In this document: piece after piece, positions 46,470 to 54,791 of the stretch | How positions within the stretch are numbered: the first letter of the stretch is position 1 | How the letters are laid out: every line of letters begins with the position of its first letter | Assembly (NCBI RefSeq): GCF_900111895.1 | Contig: NZ_FOKB01000002.1 | Span: 62,001-126,000, forward strand | Length of the DNA stretch: 64,000 nucleotides | Direction of reading: 5' to 3' | From: Pseudomonas simiae | Lineage (GTDB): Bacteria > Pseudomonadota > Gammaproteobacteria > Pseudomonadales > Pseudomonadaceae | The notes under the pieces: generated by a model | Databases searched by the model: none | Told to the model about the DNA's origin: nothing | The model's input: the letters and a program-made list of their open reading frames with translations, nothing else | Made by a program: the position numbers and the translations under genes

Positions 46470-47417
46470 ATGCAAATCAAACTCGCCAACCCCCGTGGCT
46501 TCTGCGCCGGCGTGGACCGGGCGATCGAAATCGTCAACCGCGCCCTGGAAGTTTTCGGGCCGCCGATTTACGTGCGCCATGAAGTCGTCCACAACAAATT
46601 CGTGGTCGAAGACCTGCGCGCGCGTGGCGCCATCTTTGTCGAGGAACTGGACCAGGTGCCGGATGACGTGATCGTCATCTTCAGTGCCCACGGCGTTTCC
46701 CAGGCAGTACGTACCGAAGCGGCAGGCCGCGGCCTGAAAGTCTTCGATGCCACCTGCCCGCTGGTGACCAAGGTGCACATCGAAGTGGCGCGCTACAGCC
46801 GTGACGGACGAGAGTGCATCCTGATCGGCCATGCCGGTCACCCGGAAGTCGAAGGCACCATGGGTCAGTACGACGCCAGCAATGGCGGGGCAATTTACCT
46901 GGTGGAAGACGAAAAAGACGTCGCCAACCTGCAGGTACAGAACCCTGAGCGCCTGGCATTCGTGACCCAGACCACCTTGTCCATGGACGACACCAGCCGC
47001 GTGATCGACGCGCTGCGCGCGCGCTTCCCGGCCATCGGTGGGCCACGCAAGGACGACATCTGCTACGCCACCCAAAACCGACAGGACGCGGTCAAGCAAC
47101 TGGCCGATGAATGCGATGTGGTCCTGGTTGTTGGCAGTCCTAACAGCTCCAACTCCAACCGCCTGCGTGAGTTGGCCGAGCGCATGGCAACCCCGGCGTA
47201 CCTGATCGATGGCGCCGAAGACATGCAGCGCAGCTGGTTCGATGGCGTCGAGCGTATCGGTATCACGGCAGGCGCTTCCGCCCCGGAAGTGCTGGTGCGC
47301 GGCGTTATCCAGCAGTTGCATGCCTGGGGTGCCACCGGTGCGGATGAACTGGCTGGGCGTGAAGAGAACATCACCTTCTCCATGCCCAAGGAGCTACGGG
47401 TTCGCTCGCTGCTCTGA
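46470..47417 (+). CDS. ispH: 4-hydroxy-3-methylbut-2-enyl diphosphate reductase
   Basis: A 315-residue [4Fe-4S] enzyme, the last step of the MEP pathway, producing IPP and DMAPP. Cluster cysteines are in the N-terminal [10 protein letters not shown] (Cys12), in DATCPLVTK (about 96) and in [10 protein letters not shown] (about 198). The [11 protein letters not shown] and TAGASAPE segments bind substrate. ATG 46470 gives the family start. Its 3' end overlaps the convergent fimT-like gene by 47 bp. Confidence 0.97.
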   Translation: MQIKLANPRGFCAGVDRAIEIVNRALEVFGPPIYVRHEVVHNKFVVEDLRARGAIFVEELDQVPDDVIVIFSAHGVSQAVRTEAAGRGLKVFDATCPLVTKVHIEVARYSRDGRECILIGHAGHPEVEGTMGQYDASNGGAIYLVEDEKDVANLQVQNPERLAFVTQTTLSMDDTSRVIDALRARFPAIGGPRKDDICYATQNRQDAVKQLADECDVVLVVGSPNSSNSNRLRELAERMATPAYLIDGAEDMQRSWFDGVERIGITAGASAPEVLVRGVIQQLHAWGATGADELAGREENITFSMPKELRVRSLL

Positions 47418-47952
47418 GTACCTGTGTGCCGGAGTCGCTCCGGCACAACGCCTGCTCGGCACGCTCGCTGCGCAGGCTGATGCGCCCGCTGGGTGCCAGT
47501 ACCACCTGATACAGGCTCTGCGCCAGATCTGTGGCGCATACGTGCACGGTGCCAGCGCGAAAACCTCCGCCTGAAAAAACCGGTTCGCCCAATCCGCTGA
47601 AGCGCACCTGGTTTTTGACCGGCCCATTGCCGACGACCGTCACTCCACCATTGTCCTGATGCTCCAGCAGCACTGGGTTGTCGTCATCCAAATGGCCGCG
47701 CCCGCTCGCATCCACAATGACCCGCCAGCCCTGGCTCCAGCTGTTCTCACGCGCATGAATGACCACCGCCTGGTTACGGGCGATGGCTTCGGTGCGTGCG
47801 TAGCGCAGGCCTGCGGTCAAGGATTGCGCCGCGCCGTGTCGCTGCTGTGAGTCCAGCAACCCCTTGAAACCGGGGGTTGCCAGGCCGGCCAGGATGCCGC
47901 TCACGATCAACCCGAGCAGTAGTTCGATCAGGGTGAAACCTTGTTGGTGCAT
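47371..47952 (-). CDS. fimT: Minor type IV pilin, FimT/FimU (GspH) type
   Basis: A 193-residue prepilin with a short leader ending in QQG and cleavage before [10 protein letters not shown] (class III signal for PilD), a hydrophobic helix (about 6-27) and a GspH-like globular domain. It is encoded opposite to pilV-pilW-pilX-pilE, whereas the FimU gene of P. aeruginosa is in line with them. The gene ends in the 3' end of ispH. ATG 47952 is used; the longer frame reads through unrelated upstream sequence. Whether it is FimT or FimU cannot be settled here. Confidence 0.82.
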   Translation of the reverse strand: MHQQGFTLIELLLGLIVSGILAGLATPGFKGLLDSQQRHGAAQSLTAGLRYARTEAIARNQAVVIHARENSWSQGWRVIVDASGRGHLDDDNPVLLEHQDNGGVTVVGNGPVKNQVRFSGLGEPVFSGGGFRAGTVHVCATDLAQSLYQVVLAPSGRISLRSERAEQALCRSDSGTQVLRAASEPVAPWAWRR

Positions 47953-48132
47953 GTGTCGTCCCTCCTTGGGTTCAGGTGCAGTCCTAGGTATAGCGCCCAG
48001 TGCATTGCGCCGAATGATGGCCTTCATGTCCAAAGTATTTCCCTTTGTTCCAGGAGCAGCGCGAGCGAAAAACCGACGCTAGTCTTGGGCCGCACAGCAG
48101 GTTTCTCCTGCTTTTTTCGGACCTCGACATGG

Positions 48133-48630
48133 ATGACGACGGTTATGCCTGCCTGCCCCAACACCGGTTTCCCCCAGGATCTGTCTCGGCACCAAATTGG
48201 CATGACGCTGATCGAGGTGCTGGTTGCCGTATTGATCCTCGCCATTGGCCTGTTGGGCACGGCGGTGATCCAGCTCAATGCGCTCAAGTACACCGACAGT
48301 TCCCGAATGACCAGCCAGGCCAGTTTCATTGCCTATGACATGCTTGACCGGATCCGCGCCAATTCTGCGGTCGACTACGCCTGGGGCCGGGCCGAGCGAG
48401 CCCCGGCCAGCAGCGCATCCGCCAGCGTGCGCGATCTGGACCTGCATGATTTCGAGGCCAATATCCTCGGCTTTGCCGGGGCCAGCGCCAAAGGCTCGGT
48501 GTCGGTCAGTGCGGGTGAGGTGACTGTCAGCATCAGTTGGGACGACAGCCGGGGCGCGAACAGGCCGGGCGCTCGGGAAACGTTCACCCTGACCAGCCGC
48601 ATCAGCGATGAATCGAGGGGGGCGCAATGA
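48133..48630 (+). CDS. pilV: Minor type IV pilin PilV
   Basis: A 165-residue prepilin with a rather long leader (about 23 residues) ending in IG before MTLIEVLVA and a hydrophobic N-terminal helix. It lies in the PilV position, overlapping pilW by 4 nt. Minor pilins prime pilus assembly at the inner membrane and are processed by PilD (gene at 62842-63708). The start may be ATG 48133 or 48145; neither has a strong Shine-Dalgarno sequence. Confidence 0.85.
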   Translation: MTTVMPACPNTGFPQDLSRHQIGMTLIEVLVAVLILAIGLLGTAVIQLNALKYTDSSRMTSQASFIAYDMLDRIRANSAVDYAWGRAERAPASSASASVRDLDLHDFEANILGFAGASAKGSVSVSAGEVTVSISWDDSRGANRPGARETFTLTSRISDESRGAQ

Positions 48631-49334
48631 GGCACCGTGTTCGGGGCTTCAGCCTGGTGGAAGTGCTGCTGGCGTTGGCTGTGGGCTTGGTATTGGTGCT
48701 TGGGGTCAGCCAGGTGGTGATTAGTTCCAGAGCCACCCATGCCAGCCAGCAGGCCGCAATGTTGCTGCAGGACGATGCGCGGTTCGTGCTGGGCAAGATC
48801 GTCCAGGACATTCGCCAGGCGGGCATGTTTGGCTGCCTGGCCACGGCGTTTATCGACGACGCTCCAGCAGCCTTTGATCAGCCTGTCAGTTGGAAGGCTG
48901 AGGCGGGTGTGAAGTCGCTGTCGCTGGTGACGGCGGATGTTGGTCAGCAGAGTGGCAAGCCTGACTGGACGGTGTTGTCCGATTGCACAGGAACCGCGCA
49001 GTCTTACGCCGGCAATGCGCCTGCGCCTGCCCCTGGACACATCAGGTTTGCGCTGCGCCAGATCACCTACACCTTCGAAGCGGGCCAATTGAGAGTGAGC
49101 ACGCCTGCGGCGCCTGCCAAGGCGGTGTTGGTGGATAACGTGCAAGGGTTTGATATCAGCTTTGGCGTGGCCGCCAAACCGTCTTCCACGCAGGTGGCGC
49201 GCTACGACGCAAGCCCGGCGGACCTGTCCTTGATACGCAGCGTGCGCATCCTGATGACGCTGCGAGACCCGACCGAGCGCGTGAAGGATCAAACCTACAG
49301 CGTCGTGGCGGCACTTCGAAACCGTCTGGGGTAG
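48627..49334 (+). CDS. pilW: Minor type IV pilin PilW
   Basis: A 235-residue prepilin with the leader MRHRVRG followed by FSLVEVLLAL and a hydrophobic helix, then a globular domain with paired cysteines at CLAT and DCTGT. PilW joins PilV, PilX and PilE in the priming complex at the pilus tip. It starts 4 nt inside pilV and is followed by pilX after 7 nt. Confidence 0.88.
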   Translation: MRHRVRGFSLVEVLLALAVGLVLVLGVSQVVISSRATHASQQAAMLLQDDARFVLGKIVQDIRQAGMFGCLATAFIDDAPAAFDQPVSWKAEAGVKSLSLVTADVGQQSGKPDWTVLSDCTGTAQSYAGNAPAPAPGHIRFALRQITYTFEAGQLRVSTPAAPAKAVLVDNVQGFDISFGVAAKPSSTQVARYDASPADLSLIRSVRILMTLRDPTERVKDQTYSVVAALRNRLG

Positions 49335-49341
49335 GGCTGAC

Positions 49342-49872
49342 ATGATGCTTCAAAAGCCTATTCGTCTGCGGCAGGCCGGCATGGTGCTGCTGATCAGCCT
49401 GGTGGTGTTGTTGCTGTTGTCGCTGATCGGTCTGTCATCCATGCAAGGGGCGGTCAGCCAGCAAAAGGTCACCGCCAGTCTCTGGCACCGTAATCAATCG
49501 CTGCAAAGCGCCGAGAGTGGCTTGCGGCGTGGGGAGTCGGTGGTGCAGCGGTTATTTGCGACGCTGCCGCCGTGCCAGTCGATTGTCACCTGTGCACCGC
49601 CGGCCGCCGCCTATTCGGTGGTTGGGGCTGGGGTGGACCCTGTGTCGGGCATTACTTGGACTGCACTGGACGGCGGTCTATACGGCGTTCAAGCCCTGGG
49701 GGGCGCGGTGGGGCTGGCGCATTTACCACCACAAACCGTGGCCGACGTATATCGAGTGACGGCTGTCGGGTTGAGCGGCCAATTGCGCACGGTGCTGGAG
49801 AGCGTCTATGCGCATGTAGAAGAAGAGGGCGGCTCGCGTTTCCGGCGGGTGGCCTGGCGGCAACTTCAATAA
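49342..49872 (+). CDS. pilX: Minor type IV pilin assembly protein PilX
   Basis: A 176-residue protein with a PilX-type N-terminus: a short basic leader ending in QAG before MVLLISLVVLLLLSLIGL, lacking the Glu5 of classic pilins, as usual for PilX. The SAESGLRRGE segment follows the membrane helix. It is 11 nt before pilE. In P. aeruginosa the very large pilY1 gene lies between pilX and pilE; here it does not. Confidence 0.85.
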   Translation: MMLQKPIRLRQAGMVLLISLVVLLLLSLIGLSSMQGAVSQQKVTASLWHRNQSLQSAESGLRRGESVVQRLFATLPPCQSIVTCAPPAAAYSVVGAGVDPVSGITWTALDGGLYGVQALGGAVGLAHLPPQTVADVYRVTAVGLSGQLRTVLESVYAHVEEEGGSRFRRVAWRQLQ

Positions 49873-49883
49873 GGAGCGTTGAA

Positions 49884-50285
49884 ATGGGCATGGACAGGCG
49901 GGGTTTTACACTGATCGAGTTACTGATCGCCGTGGCCATCATCGCCGTGCTGGCCGGGATTGCTTACCCCGGCTATACCGGCCATATGAAAAAGGTCTAT
50001 CGCGCTGAAATCGTCGCGTTATTGACCGACCAGGCTCAGCATCTGGAACGTTTTTATACGAGGAGCGGCACTTTTATTGATGCAAGCGGCGTCAGTGCGG
50101 GCAACGATCGCTATAGAATCACCGTAGCATTGAACCCTCAGGATTTCCAGCTGGTGGCTACGCCTGGCGTCGACTCGGTCATGACCGGCGACCTTTGCGG
50201 CGCGTTTAGCCTGACCAGCACCGGCGCGAGGACCAATCCGGGCGCTGCACCTGACATCTCGCGCAGGCAGTGCTGGGGGCAATGA
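49884..50285 (+). CDS. pilE: Minor type IV pilin PilE
   Basis: A 133-residue pilin-like protein with the leader MGMDRRG and FTLIELLIAVAIIAVLAGIAYP, one of the most typical type IV pilin helices, then a small globular domain with a C-terminal disulfide region (DLCGAF and RQCWG). A Shine-Dalgarno AAGGAG lies 10 nt before ATG 49884. The longer frame from 49572 is a pilX shadow. It closes the minor-pilin operon. Confidence 0.9.
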   Translation: MGMDRRGFTLIELLIAVAIIAVLAGIAYPGYTGHMKKVYRAEIVALLTDQAQHLERFYTRSGTFIDASGVSAGNDRYRITVALNPQDFQLVATPGVDSVMTGDLCGAFSLTSTGARTNPGAAPDISRRQCWGQ

Positions 50286-50347
50286 TGAGGGTGCGGGATG
50301 ACTGGGCGCCAGGTGCGCTTGTTCCTATTTATCGGCTGGATCAAATG

Positions 50348-51457
50348 ATGGCAGAGCAACAGCAGGTAGTGATTGTCGGTGGCGGGGTCATCGGCTTGTT
50401 GACGGCGTTCAACCTGGCGACCCAAGGGCAAGCAGTGGTGTTGCTGGAGCGCGCGGGGTTGGGGCAGGAGTCCTCCTGGGCGGGCGGCGGTATTGTCTCG
50501 CCGCTGTATCCGTGGCGCTACAGCCCCGCTGTCACTGCGCTGGCCCATTGGTCCCAGGACTTTTATCCACAGTTGGCGCAGCGCCTGTTTGCGCAGACCG
50601 GTGTTGACCCAGAGGTTCATACCACGGGCCTGTACTGGTTGGACCTGGACGATGAAGCCGAGGCCCTGGCCTGGGCTGCGCGCGAAGGCCGTCCATTGAG
50701 CAAAGTGGACGTGTCGGCCGCCCATGACGCCGTTCCGGTGTTGGGTGGCGGGTACGCCAATGCGATCTACATGGCTAACGTCGCCAATGTGCGCAACCCA
50801 CGTCTGGTCAAATCCCTCAAGGCGGCATTGCTGACATTGCCCGGCGTGACCATTCACGAACAATGTGAAGTGACGGGGTTTTTGCTGGATGCGGGCAATG
50901 TAGTGGGGGTGAGCACTGCTGATGGGGCGATCTTCGGCGATCAGGTCGTACTGGCGGCCGGCGCCTGGAGCGGTGAACTGCTTGGTACGTTGGGCCTGTC
51001 GCTGCCGGTCGAACCGGTCAAGGGCCAGATGATCCTGTACAAATGCGCTTCGGATTTCCTGTCGAGCATGGTCCTGGCCAAGGGGCGTTACGCGATCCCC
51101 CGACGTGACGGGCACATCCTGATCGGCAGTACGCTGGAGCATGAAGGCTTCGATAAGACCCCCACTGAAACGGCGCTGGAAAGCCTCAAGGCCTCGGCGG
51201 TGGAGTTGATTCCCGCGCTGGCGGACGCCGAGGTGGTTGGGCATTGGGCCGGATTGCGCCCAGGTTCGCCGGAAGGTATTCCTTACATCGGCCAAGTGCC
51301 GGGCTTCAAGGGCTTGTGGCTCAACTGCGGCCATTACCGCAATGGCCTGGTGCTTGCGCCGGCGTCGTGCCAGTTGTTTACCGATCTGCTGCTGGAGCGT
51401 GCGCCGATCATCGACCCCGCGCCTTATGCGCCCGAAGGTCGGATCAACGCTGGATAG
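50348..51457 (+). CDS. thiO: Glycine oxidase ThiO
   Basis: A 369-residue FAD-dependent D-amino acid oxidase family enzyme that oxidises glycine to iminoglycine for the thiazole part of thiamine. The FAD motif VVIVGGGVIGLLTAFNLA is at the N-terminus, followed by GLGQESSWAGGGIVSPLYPW (about residues 38-57), and the C-terminal GLRPGSPEGIPYIG. ATG 50348 is preferred to the adjacent ATG 50345 because GGA lies 7 nt upstream; longer frames reach back into pilE. The end overlaps a convergent small gene by 14 bp. Confidence 0.93.
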   Translation: MAEQQQVVIVGGGVIGLLTAFNLATQGQAVVLLERAGLGQESSWAGGGIVSPLYPWRYSPAVTALAHWSQDFYPQLAQRLFAQTGVDPEVHTTGLYWLDLDDEAEALAWAAREGRPLSKVDVSAAHDAVPVLGGGYANAIYMANVANVRNPRLVKSLKAALLTLPGVTIHEQCEVTGFLLDAGNVVGVSTADGAIFGDQVVLAAGAWSGELLGTLGLSLPVEPVKGQMILYKCASDFLSSMVLAKGRYAIPRRDGHILIGSTLEHEGFDKTPTETALESLKASAVELIPALADAEVVGHWAGLRPGSPEGIPYIGQVPGFKGLWLNCGHYRNGLVLAPASCQLFTDLLLERAPIIDPAPYAPEGRINAG

Positions 51458-51677
51458 ACTTCGGCCCTTGCTCCAAATGCGCCTGGGTGCAATACCACTC
51501 CTGGCGCGAGCTCAAGGCGCGATCCTGCGGCAGGTGCACGCCGCAGTGGGCGCAGCGCACCATCAGGGCAGCGTCAGGCTCGCTGGTGCGTTGCTGCTTG
51601 GCGGCCGGGCTTTTGAATTTGCGCCAGAACCATACTGCGGCGGCAATGACGGCAATCCAGAACAGTAGACGAAGCAT
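51444..51677 (-). CDS. PP0621-family small membrane protein
   Basis: A 77-residue protein with an N-terminal membrane segment (about 3-17, LRLLFWIAVIAAAVWFW), then a small zinc-ribbon-like part with CAHCGVHLP and a later Cys (WYCTQAH). It is conserved in Pseudomonas as the PP0621 family. The Cys pair and His suggest a metal site facing the cytoplasm. Function unknown. It is convergent with thiO. Confidence 0.8.
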   Translation of the reverse strand: MLRLLFWIAVIAAAVWFWRKFKSPAAKQQRTSEPDAALMVRCAHCGVHLPQDRALSSRQEWYCTQAHLEQGPKSIQR

Positions 51678-51755
51678 GATGGGCAGTTTCTCGACAAGGA
51701 ATGCGCCAGTTTAGCCAAGGACGTGCCAGGCGCACAGCGCAATAATACCGCCCAC

Positions 51756-51784
51756 AAAAAAGGAGCCTCGAAAGGCTCCTTTTT
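51756..51784 (-). terminator. Rho-independent terminator after bamD
   Basis: On the minus strand AAAAAGGAGCC pairs with GGCTCCTTTTT around a 6-7-nt loop, followed by a T run, 17 bp beyond the bamD stop. Confidence 0.92.
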
Positions 51785-51801
51785 GATGACGGCAGGTGCA
51801 A

Positions 51802-52827
51802 TCAGTCGAACACACCGAAGGTCATGTAGCTGAACCACGAACGGTCCTGGTTGTTGCCCAGGGCCTGCGGTTCTTCCTCTTCGATCACGTCGCCGTTCTC
51901 GTCGTGGGGCTTGAGGTCCGAAGGAATGGCGTCCTTGGCGTCCTGGTACTGCTTGATCACGTCCTGGTTGGCGCGGGTTTCGCCCGGCGGCAGCGGTGGA
52001 CGGGATTCGATCAGGCCCAGGGTGTACTTGCTCAGCCACGAACGGTTGTCGGCTTCGGCAACCTGAGGCACGAACTGGCCGTCCTTCAGGCTTGGGTGAT
52101 CCGGGTAGTTGAGCTTCAAGGTTTCCAGGCTGGTGCTGGCCAGTTCGTCCAGGTGCAGACGCTGGTAAGCCTCGGTCATCACGGCCAGGCCGTCACCCAC
52201 GGAGGGGGTTTCCTGGAAGTTCTCTACCACATAGCGACCACGGTTGGCGGCAGCTACGTAGGCCTGACGGGTCAGGTAGTAGTGAGCCACGTGGATCTCA
52301 TAGGAAGCCAGCAGGTTGCGCAGGTAGATCATGCGCTGCTTGGCGTCGGGCGCGTAGCGGCTGTTCGGGTAGCGGCTGGTCAGCTGGGCGAACTCGTTGT
52401 AGGAGTCGCGGGCAGCGCCCGGGTCACGCTTGGTCATGTCCAGCGGCAGGAAGCGCGCCAGCAGGCCGACGTCCTGGTCGAACGAAGTCAGGCCCTTCAT
52501 ATAGTAGGCGTAGTCGACGTTCGGGTGCTGCGGATGCAGGCGAATGAAACGCTCGGCGGCGGACTTGGCAGCTTCCGGCTCGGCGTTCTTGTAGTTGGCG
52601 TAGATCAGCTCGAGCTGTGCCTGGTCGGCGTAGCGCCCGAACGGATAGCGCGACTCCAGTGCCTTCAGCTTGGCTGTGGCGCTGGTGAAGCTATTATTGT
52701 CCAGGTCTTTCTGAGCCAGTTGGTACAACTCGACTTCGCTCAGGTTTTCGTCGACGACTTCCTTTGTTGACGAGCAAGCAGCAGTCATGGCGAGGATGGC
52801 GATCAGCAGCAGGTGTTTCACTTGCAT
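51802..52827 (-). CDS. bamD: Outer-membrane assembly lipoprotein BamD (ComL)
   Basis: A 341-residue lipoprotein of the Bam complex that inserts beta-barrel proteins in the outer membrane. The signal peptide ends in a lipobox with Cys18; five TPR units follow (about 30-240), with [20 protein letters not shown] typical of the first repeats. The C-terminal extension (about 250-341), rich in Glu and Asp, is longer than in E. coli BamD. ATG 52827 gives the family start. It is divergent from rluD, as in most gammaproteobacteria. Confidence 0.95.
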   Translation of the reverse strand: MQVKHLLLIAILAMTAACSSTKEVVDENLSEVELYQLAQKDLDNNSFTSATAKLKALESRYPFGRYADQAQLELIYANYKNAEPEAAKSAAERFIRLHPQHPNVDYAYYMKGLTSFDQDVGLLARFLPLDMTKRDPGAARDSYNEFAQLTSRYPNSRYAPDAKQRMIYLRNLLASYEIHVAHYYLTRQAYVAAANRGRYVVENFQETPSVGDGLAVMTEAYQRLHLDELASTSLETLKLNYPDHPSLKDGQFVPQVAEADNRSWLSKYTLGLIESRPPLPPGETRANQDVIKQYQDAKDAIPSDLKPHDENGDVIEEEEPQALGNNQDRSWFSYMTFGVFD

Positions 52828-52976
52828 GGCGGCTTGCGTCCCTATGACGGCCGCTGTCTTGGGCGGGGCCGTCCTGTTATGATGAGCGCCCCGTTGAAAG
52901 CCTCGGGGCAAAAGACGCCGTATTTAACCACAAGCGCGCAGCCGAAACCAAAGGCTGTGCCACGCCTAGTCTGAGC

Positions 52977-53939
52977 ATGTCCGATAAAATTGAACTTCGC
53001 GCAGAGGTGCCGTCCGAATTGGGCGGCCAACGCCTCGATCAAGTCGCCGCACAATTATTCGCTGAGCACTCGCGCTCGCGCCTTTCCGCCTGGATCAAAG
53101 ACGGCCGCCTGACTGTGGATGGAGCGGTTATCCGCCCGCGAGACATAGTCCATGGCGGTGCGATTCTTGAGCTGACTGCCGAGCAGGAAGCCCAGGGAGA
53201 ATGGGTCGCCCAGGACATCGAGCTGGATATCGTCTATGAAGACGACGACATCCTGGTCATCAACAAACCCGCAGGCCTGGTGGTTCACCCGGCCGCCGGG
53301 CACGCTGATGGCACTTTGCTCAATGCCTTGTTGCACCACGTGCCGGACATCATCAACGTCCCGCGCTGCGGCATCGTGCACCGTCTGGACAAGGACACCA
53401 CCGGCTTGATGGTGGTGGCCAAGACCATTCAGGCGCAGACGCAGTTGGTCACACAATTGCAGAGCCGCAGCGTCAGCCGGATCTACGAGTGCATCGTGAT
53501 CGGCGTGGTGGTGGCGGGCGGCAAGATCAACGCCCCGATCGGTCGCCATGGCCAGCAGCGCCAGCGTATGGCGGTAATGGAGGGCGGCAAGCAGGCCGTC
53601 AGCCACTACCGAGTGTTGGAGCGTTTCCGTTCCCACACCCATGTGCGGGTCAAGCTGGAAACCGGCCGTACTCACCAGATTCGCGTGCACATGGCGCACA
53701 TCAACTTCCCGTTGGTCGGTGATCCTGCCTACGGTGGTCGCTTCCGTATTCCGCCGGCGGCCAGTGCAACCATGGTTGATTCGCTGAAAAACTTCCCACG
53801 CCAGGCACTGCATGCGCGCTTCCTGGAACTGGATCATCCGACGAGCGGTAAGCGGATGAGCTGGGAATCGCCTCTCCCGGACGACCTCGTCTGGTTGTTG
53901 TCGCTGCTCAAGCAGGATCGCGAGGCGTTTATCGGATGA
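52977..53939 (+). CDS. rluD: 23S rRNA pseudouridine synthase RluD
   Basis: A 320-residue enzyme that forms pseudouridines 1911, 1915 and 1917 in helix 69 of 23S rRNA. An S4 RNA-binding domain (about 18-75, RLDQVAAQLF) precedes the catalytic domain with HRLDKDTTGL holding the essential Asp (about 139-148). The C-terminal RVKLETGRTHQIRVH segment is typical. It overlaps pgeF by 4 nt; the bamD/rluD-pgeF-clpB arrangement is conserved. Confidence 0.97.
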   Translation: MSDKIELRAEVPSELGGQRLDQVAAQLFAEHSRSRLSAWIKDGRLTVDGAVIRPRDIVHGGAILELTAEQEAQGEWVAQDIELDIVYEDDDILVINKPAGLVVHPAAGHADGTLLNALLHHVPDIINVPRCGIVHRLDKDTTGLMVVAKTIQAQTQLVTQLQSRSVSRIYECIVIGVVVAGGKINAPIGRHGQQRQRMAVMEGGKQAVSHYRVLERFRSHTHVRVKLETGRTHQIRVHMAHINFPLVGDPAYGGRFRIPPAASATMVDSLKNFPRQALHARFLELDHPTSGKRMSWESPLPDDLVWLLSLLKQDREAFIG

Positions 53940-54661
53940 GTGACTGGCTGATTCCTGACTGGCCTGCGCCGGCTCAGGTGAAAGCCTGCGTCACCACCCG
54001 TGCGGGCGGCGTCAGTCTGGCGCCGTTTGACAGCCTCAACCTGGGCGATCATGTCGAGGACAGCCTGGAGGCCGTCCTTGAGAATCGCCGTCGTCTGACT
54101 GAGGCCTTTTCTATTCAGCCGGCCTGGTTGCGCCAGGTTCATGGCGTGAACGTGGTCGAGGCTGATCCTGCGCGCATCGCCGAAGCCGATGGCAGTTGGA
54201 CCAGCACCCCAGGCATCGCCTGCACCGCCATGACCGCCGATTGCCTGCCCGTGTTGTTCTGCAACCGCGCCGGCACTCGCGTGGCGGCGGCCCATGCCGG
54301 TTGGCGTGGCCTGGCGGCGGGTGTGCTGGAAGCCGCGTTCGAGAGCCTCGACACCGAACCAGACCAAGTATTGGTATGGCTGGGCCCGGCAATCGGTCCC
54401 CAAGCCTTTGAGGTCGGTCCGGAAGTGCGTGAAGCCTTCATGCTGCAGCTGCCGATCACCGCCGAAGCCTTTGTGCCCAGTCGTAACCCCGGCAAGTTCA
54501 TGGCCGACATCTATAAGCTGGCCCGTCTGCGCCTGGCTGCACGCGGCGTCACGGCTGTTTATGGTGGAGGGTTGTGCACCGTGACCGACCCACGCTTCTT
54601 TTCCTACCGGCGCAGCCCTCGCACCGGTCGGTTTGCCTCCCTTATCTGGCTGGAACGCTAG
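53936..54661 (+). CDS. pgeF: Peptidoglycan editing factor PgeF (YfiH, laccase-domain)
   Basis: A 241-residue protein of the DUF152/laccase-domain family. It has the metal-site segments RQVHGVNVV, TADCLPVLF and AAAHAGWRGLAAGV with conserved His and Cys. In E. coli the homologue (YfiH) removes wrongly incorporated L-Ser from muropeptide precursors; older notes call it polyphenol oxidase. It is coupled to rluD by an ATGA overlap and precedes clpB. Confidence 0.93.
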   Translation: MSDWLIPDWPAPAQVKACVTTRAGGVSLAPFDSLNLGDHVEDSLEAVLENRRRLTEAFSIQPAWLRQVHGVNVVEADPARIAEADGSWTSTPGIACTAMTADCLPVLFCNRAGTRVAAAHAGWRGLAAGVLEAAFESLDTEPDQVLVWLGPAIGPQAFEVGPEVREAFMLQLPITAEAFVPSRNPGKFMADIYKLARLRLAARGVTAVYGGGLCTVTDPRFFSYRRSPRTGRFASLIWLER

Positions 54662-54691
54662 ACTCATCTGATCTGCGTCAACTCCCTGTCG

Positions 54692-54719
54692 CTTGAAACT
54701 CCCAGAATCCACCCCATCT
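54692..54719 (+). promoter_or_regulatory. Sigma-32 heat-shock promoter of clpB
   Basis: CTTGAAA (54692-54698), 13 nt, then CCCCATCT (54712-54719). Both boxes match the RpoH consensus at normal spacing; the clpB start is 72 bp downstream. Confidence 0.93.
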
Positions 54720-54791
54720 ATAAGGGTATCTGGCAGGTTTCTTCATTCAGGATGTTTTATAGCTCCGGCCTGCTCAAAAGGAAGGTGACTA

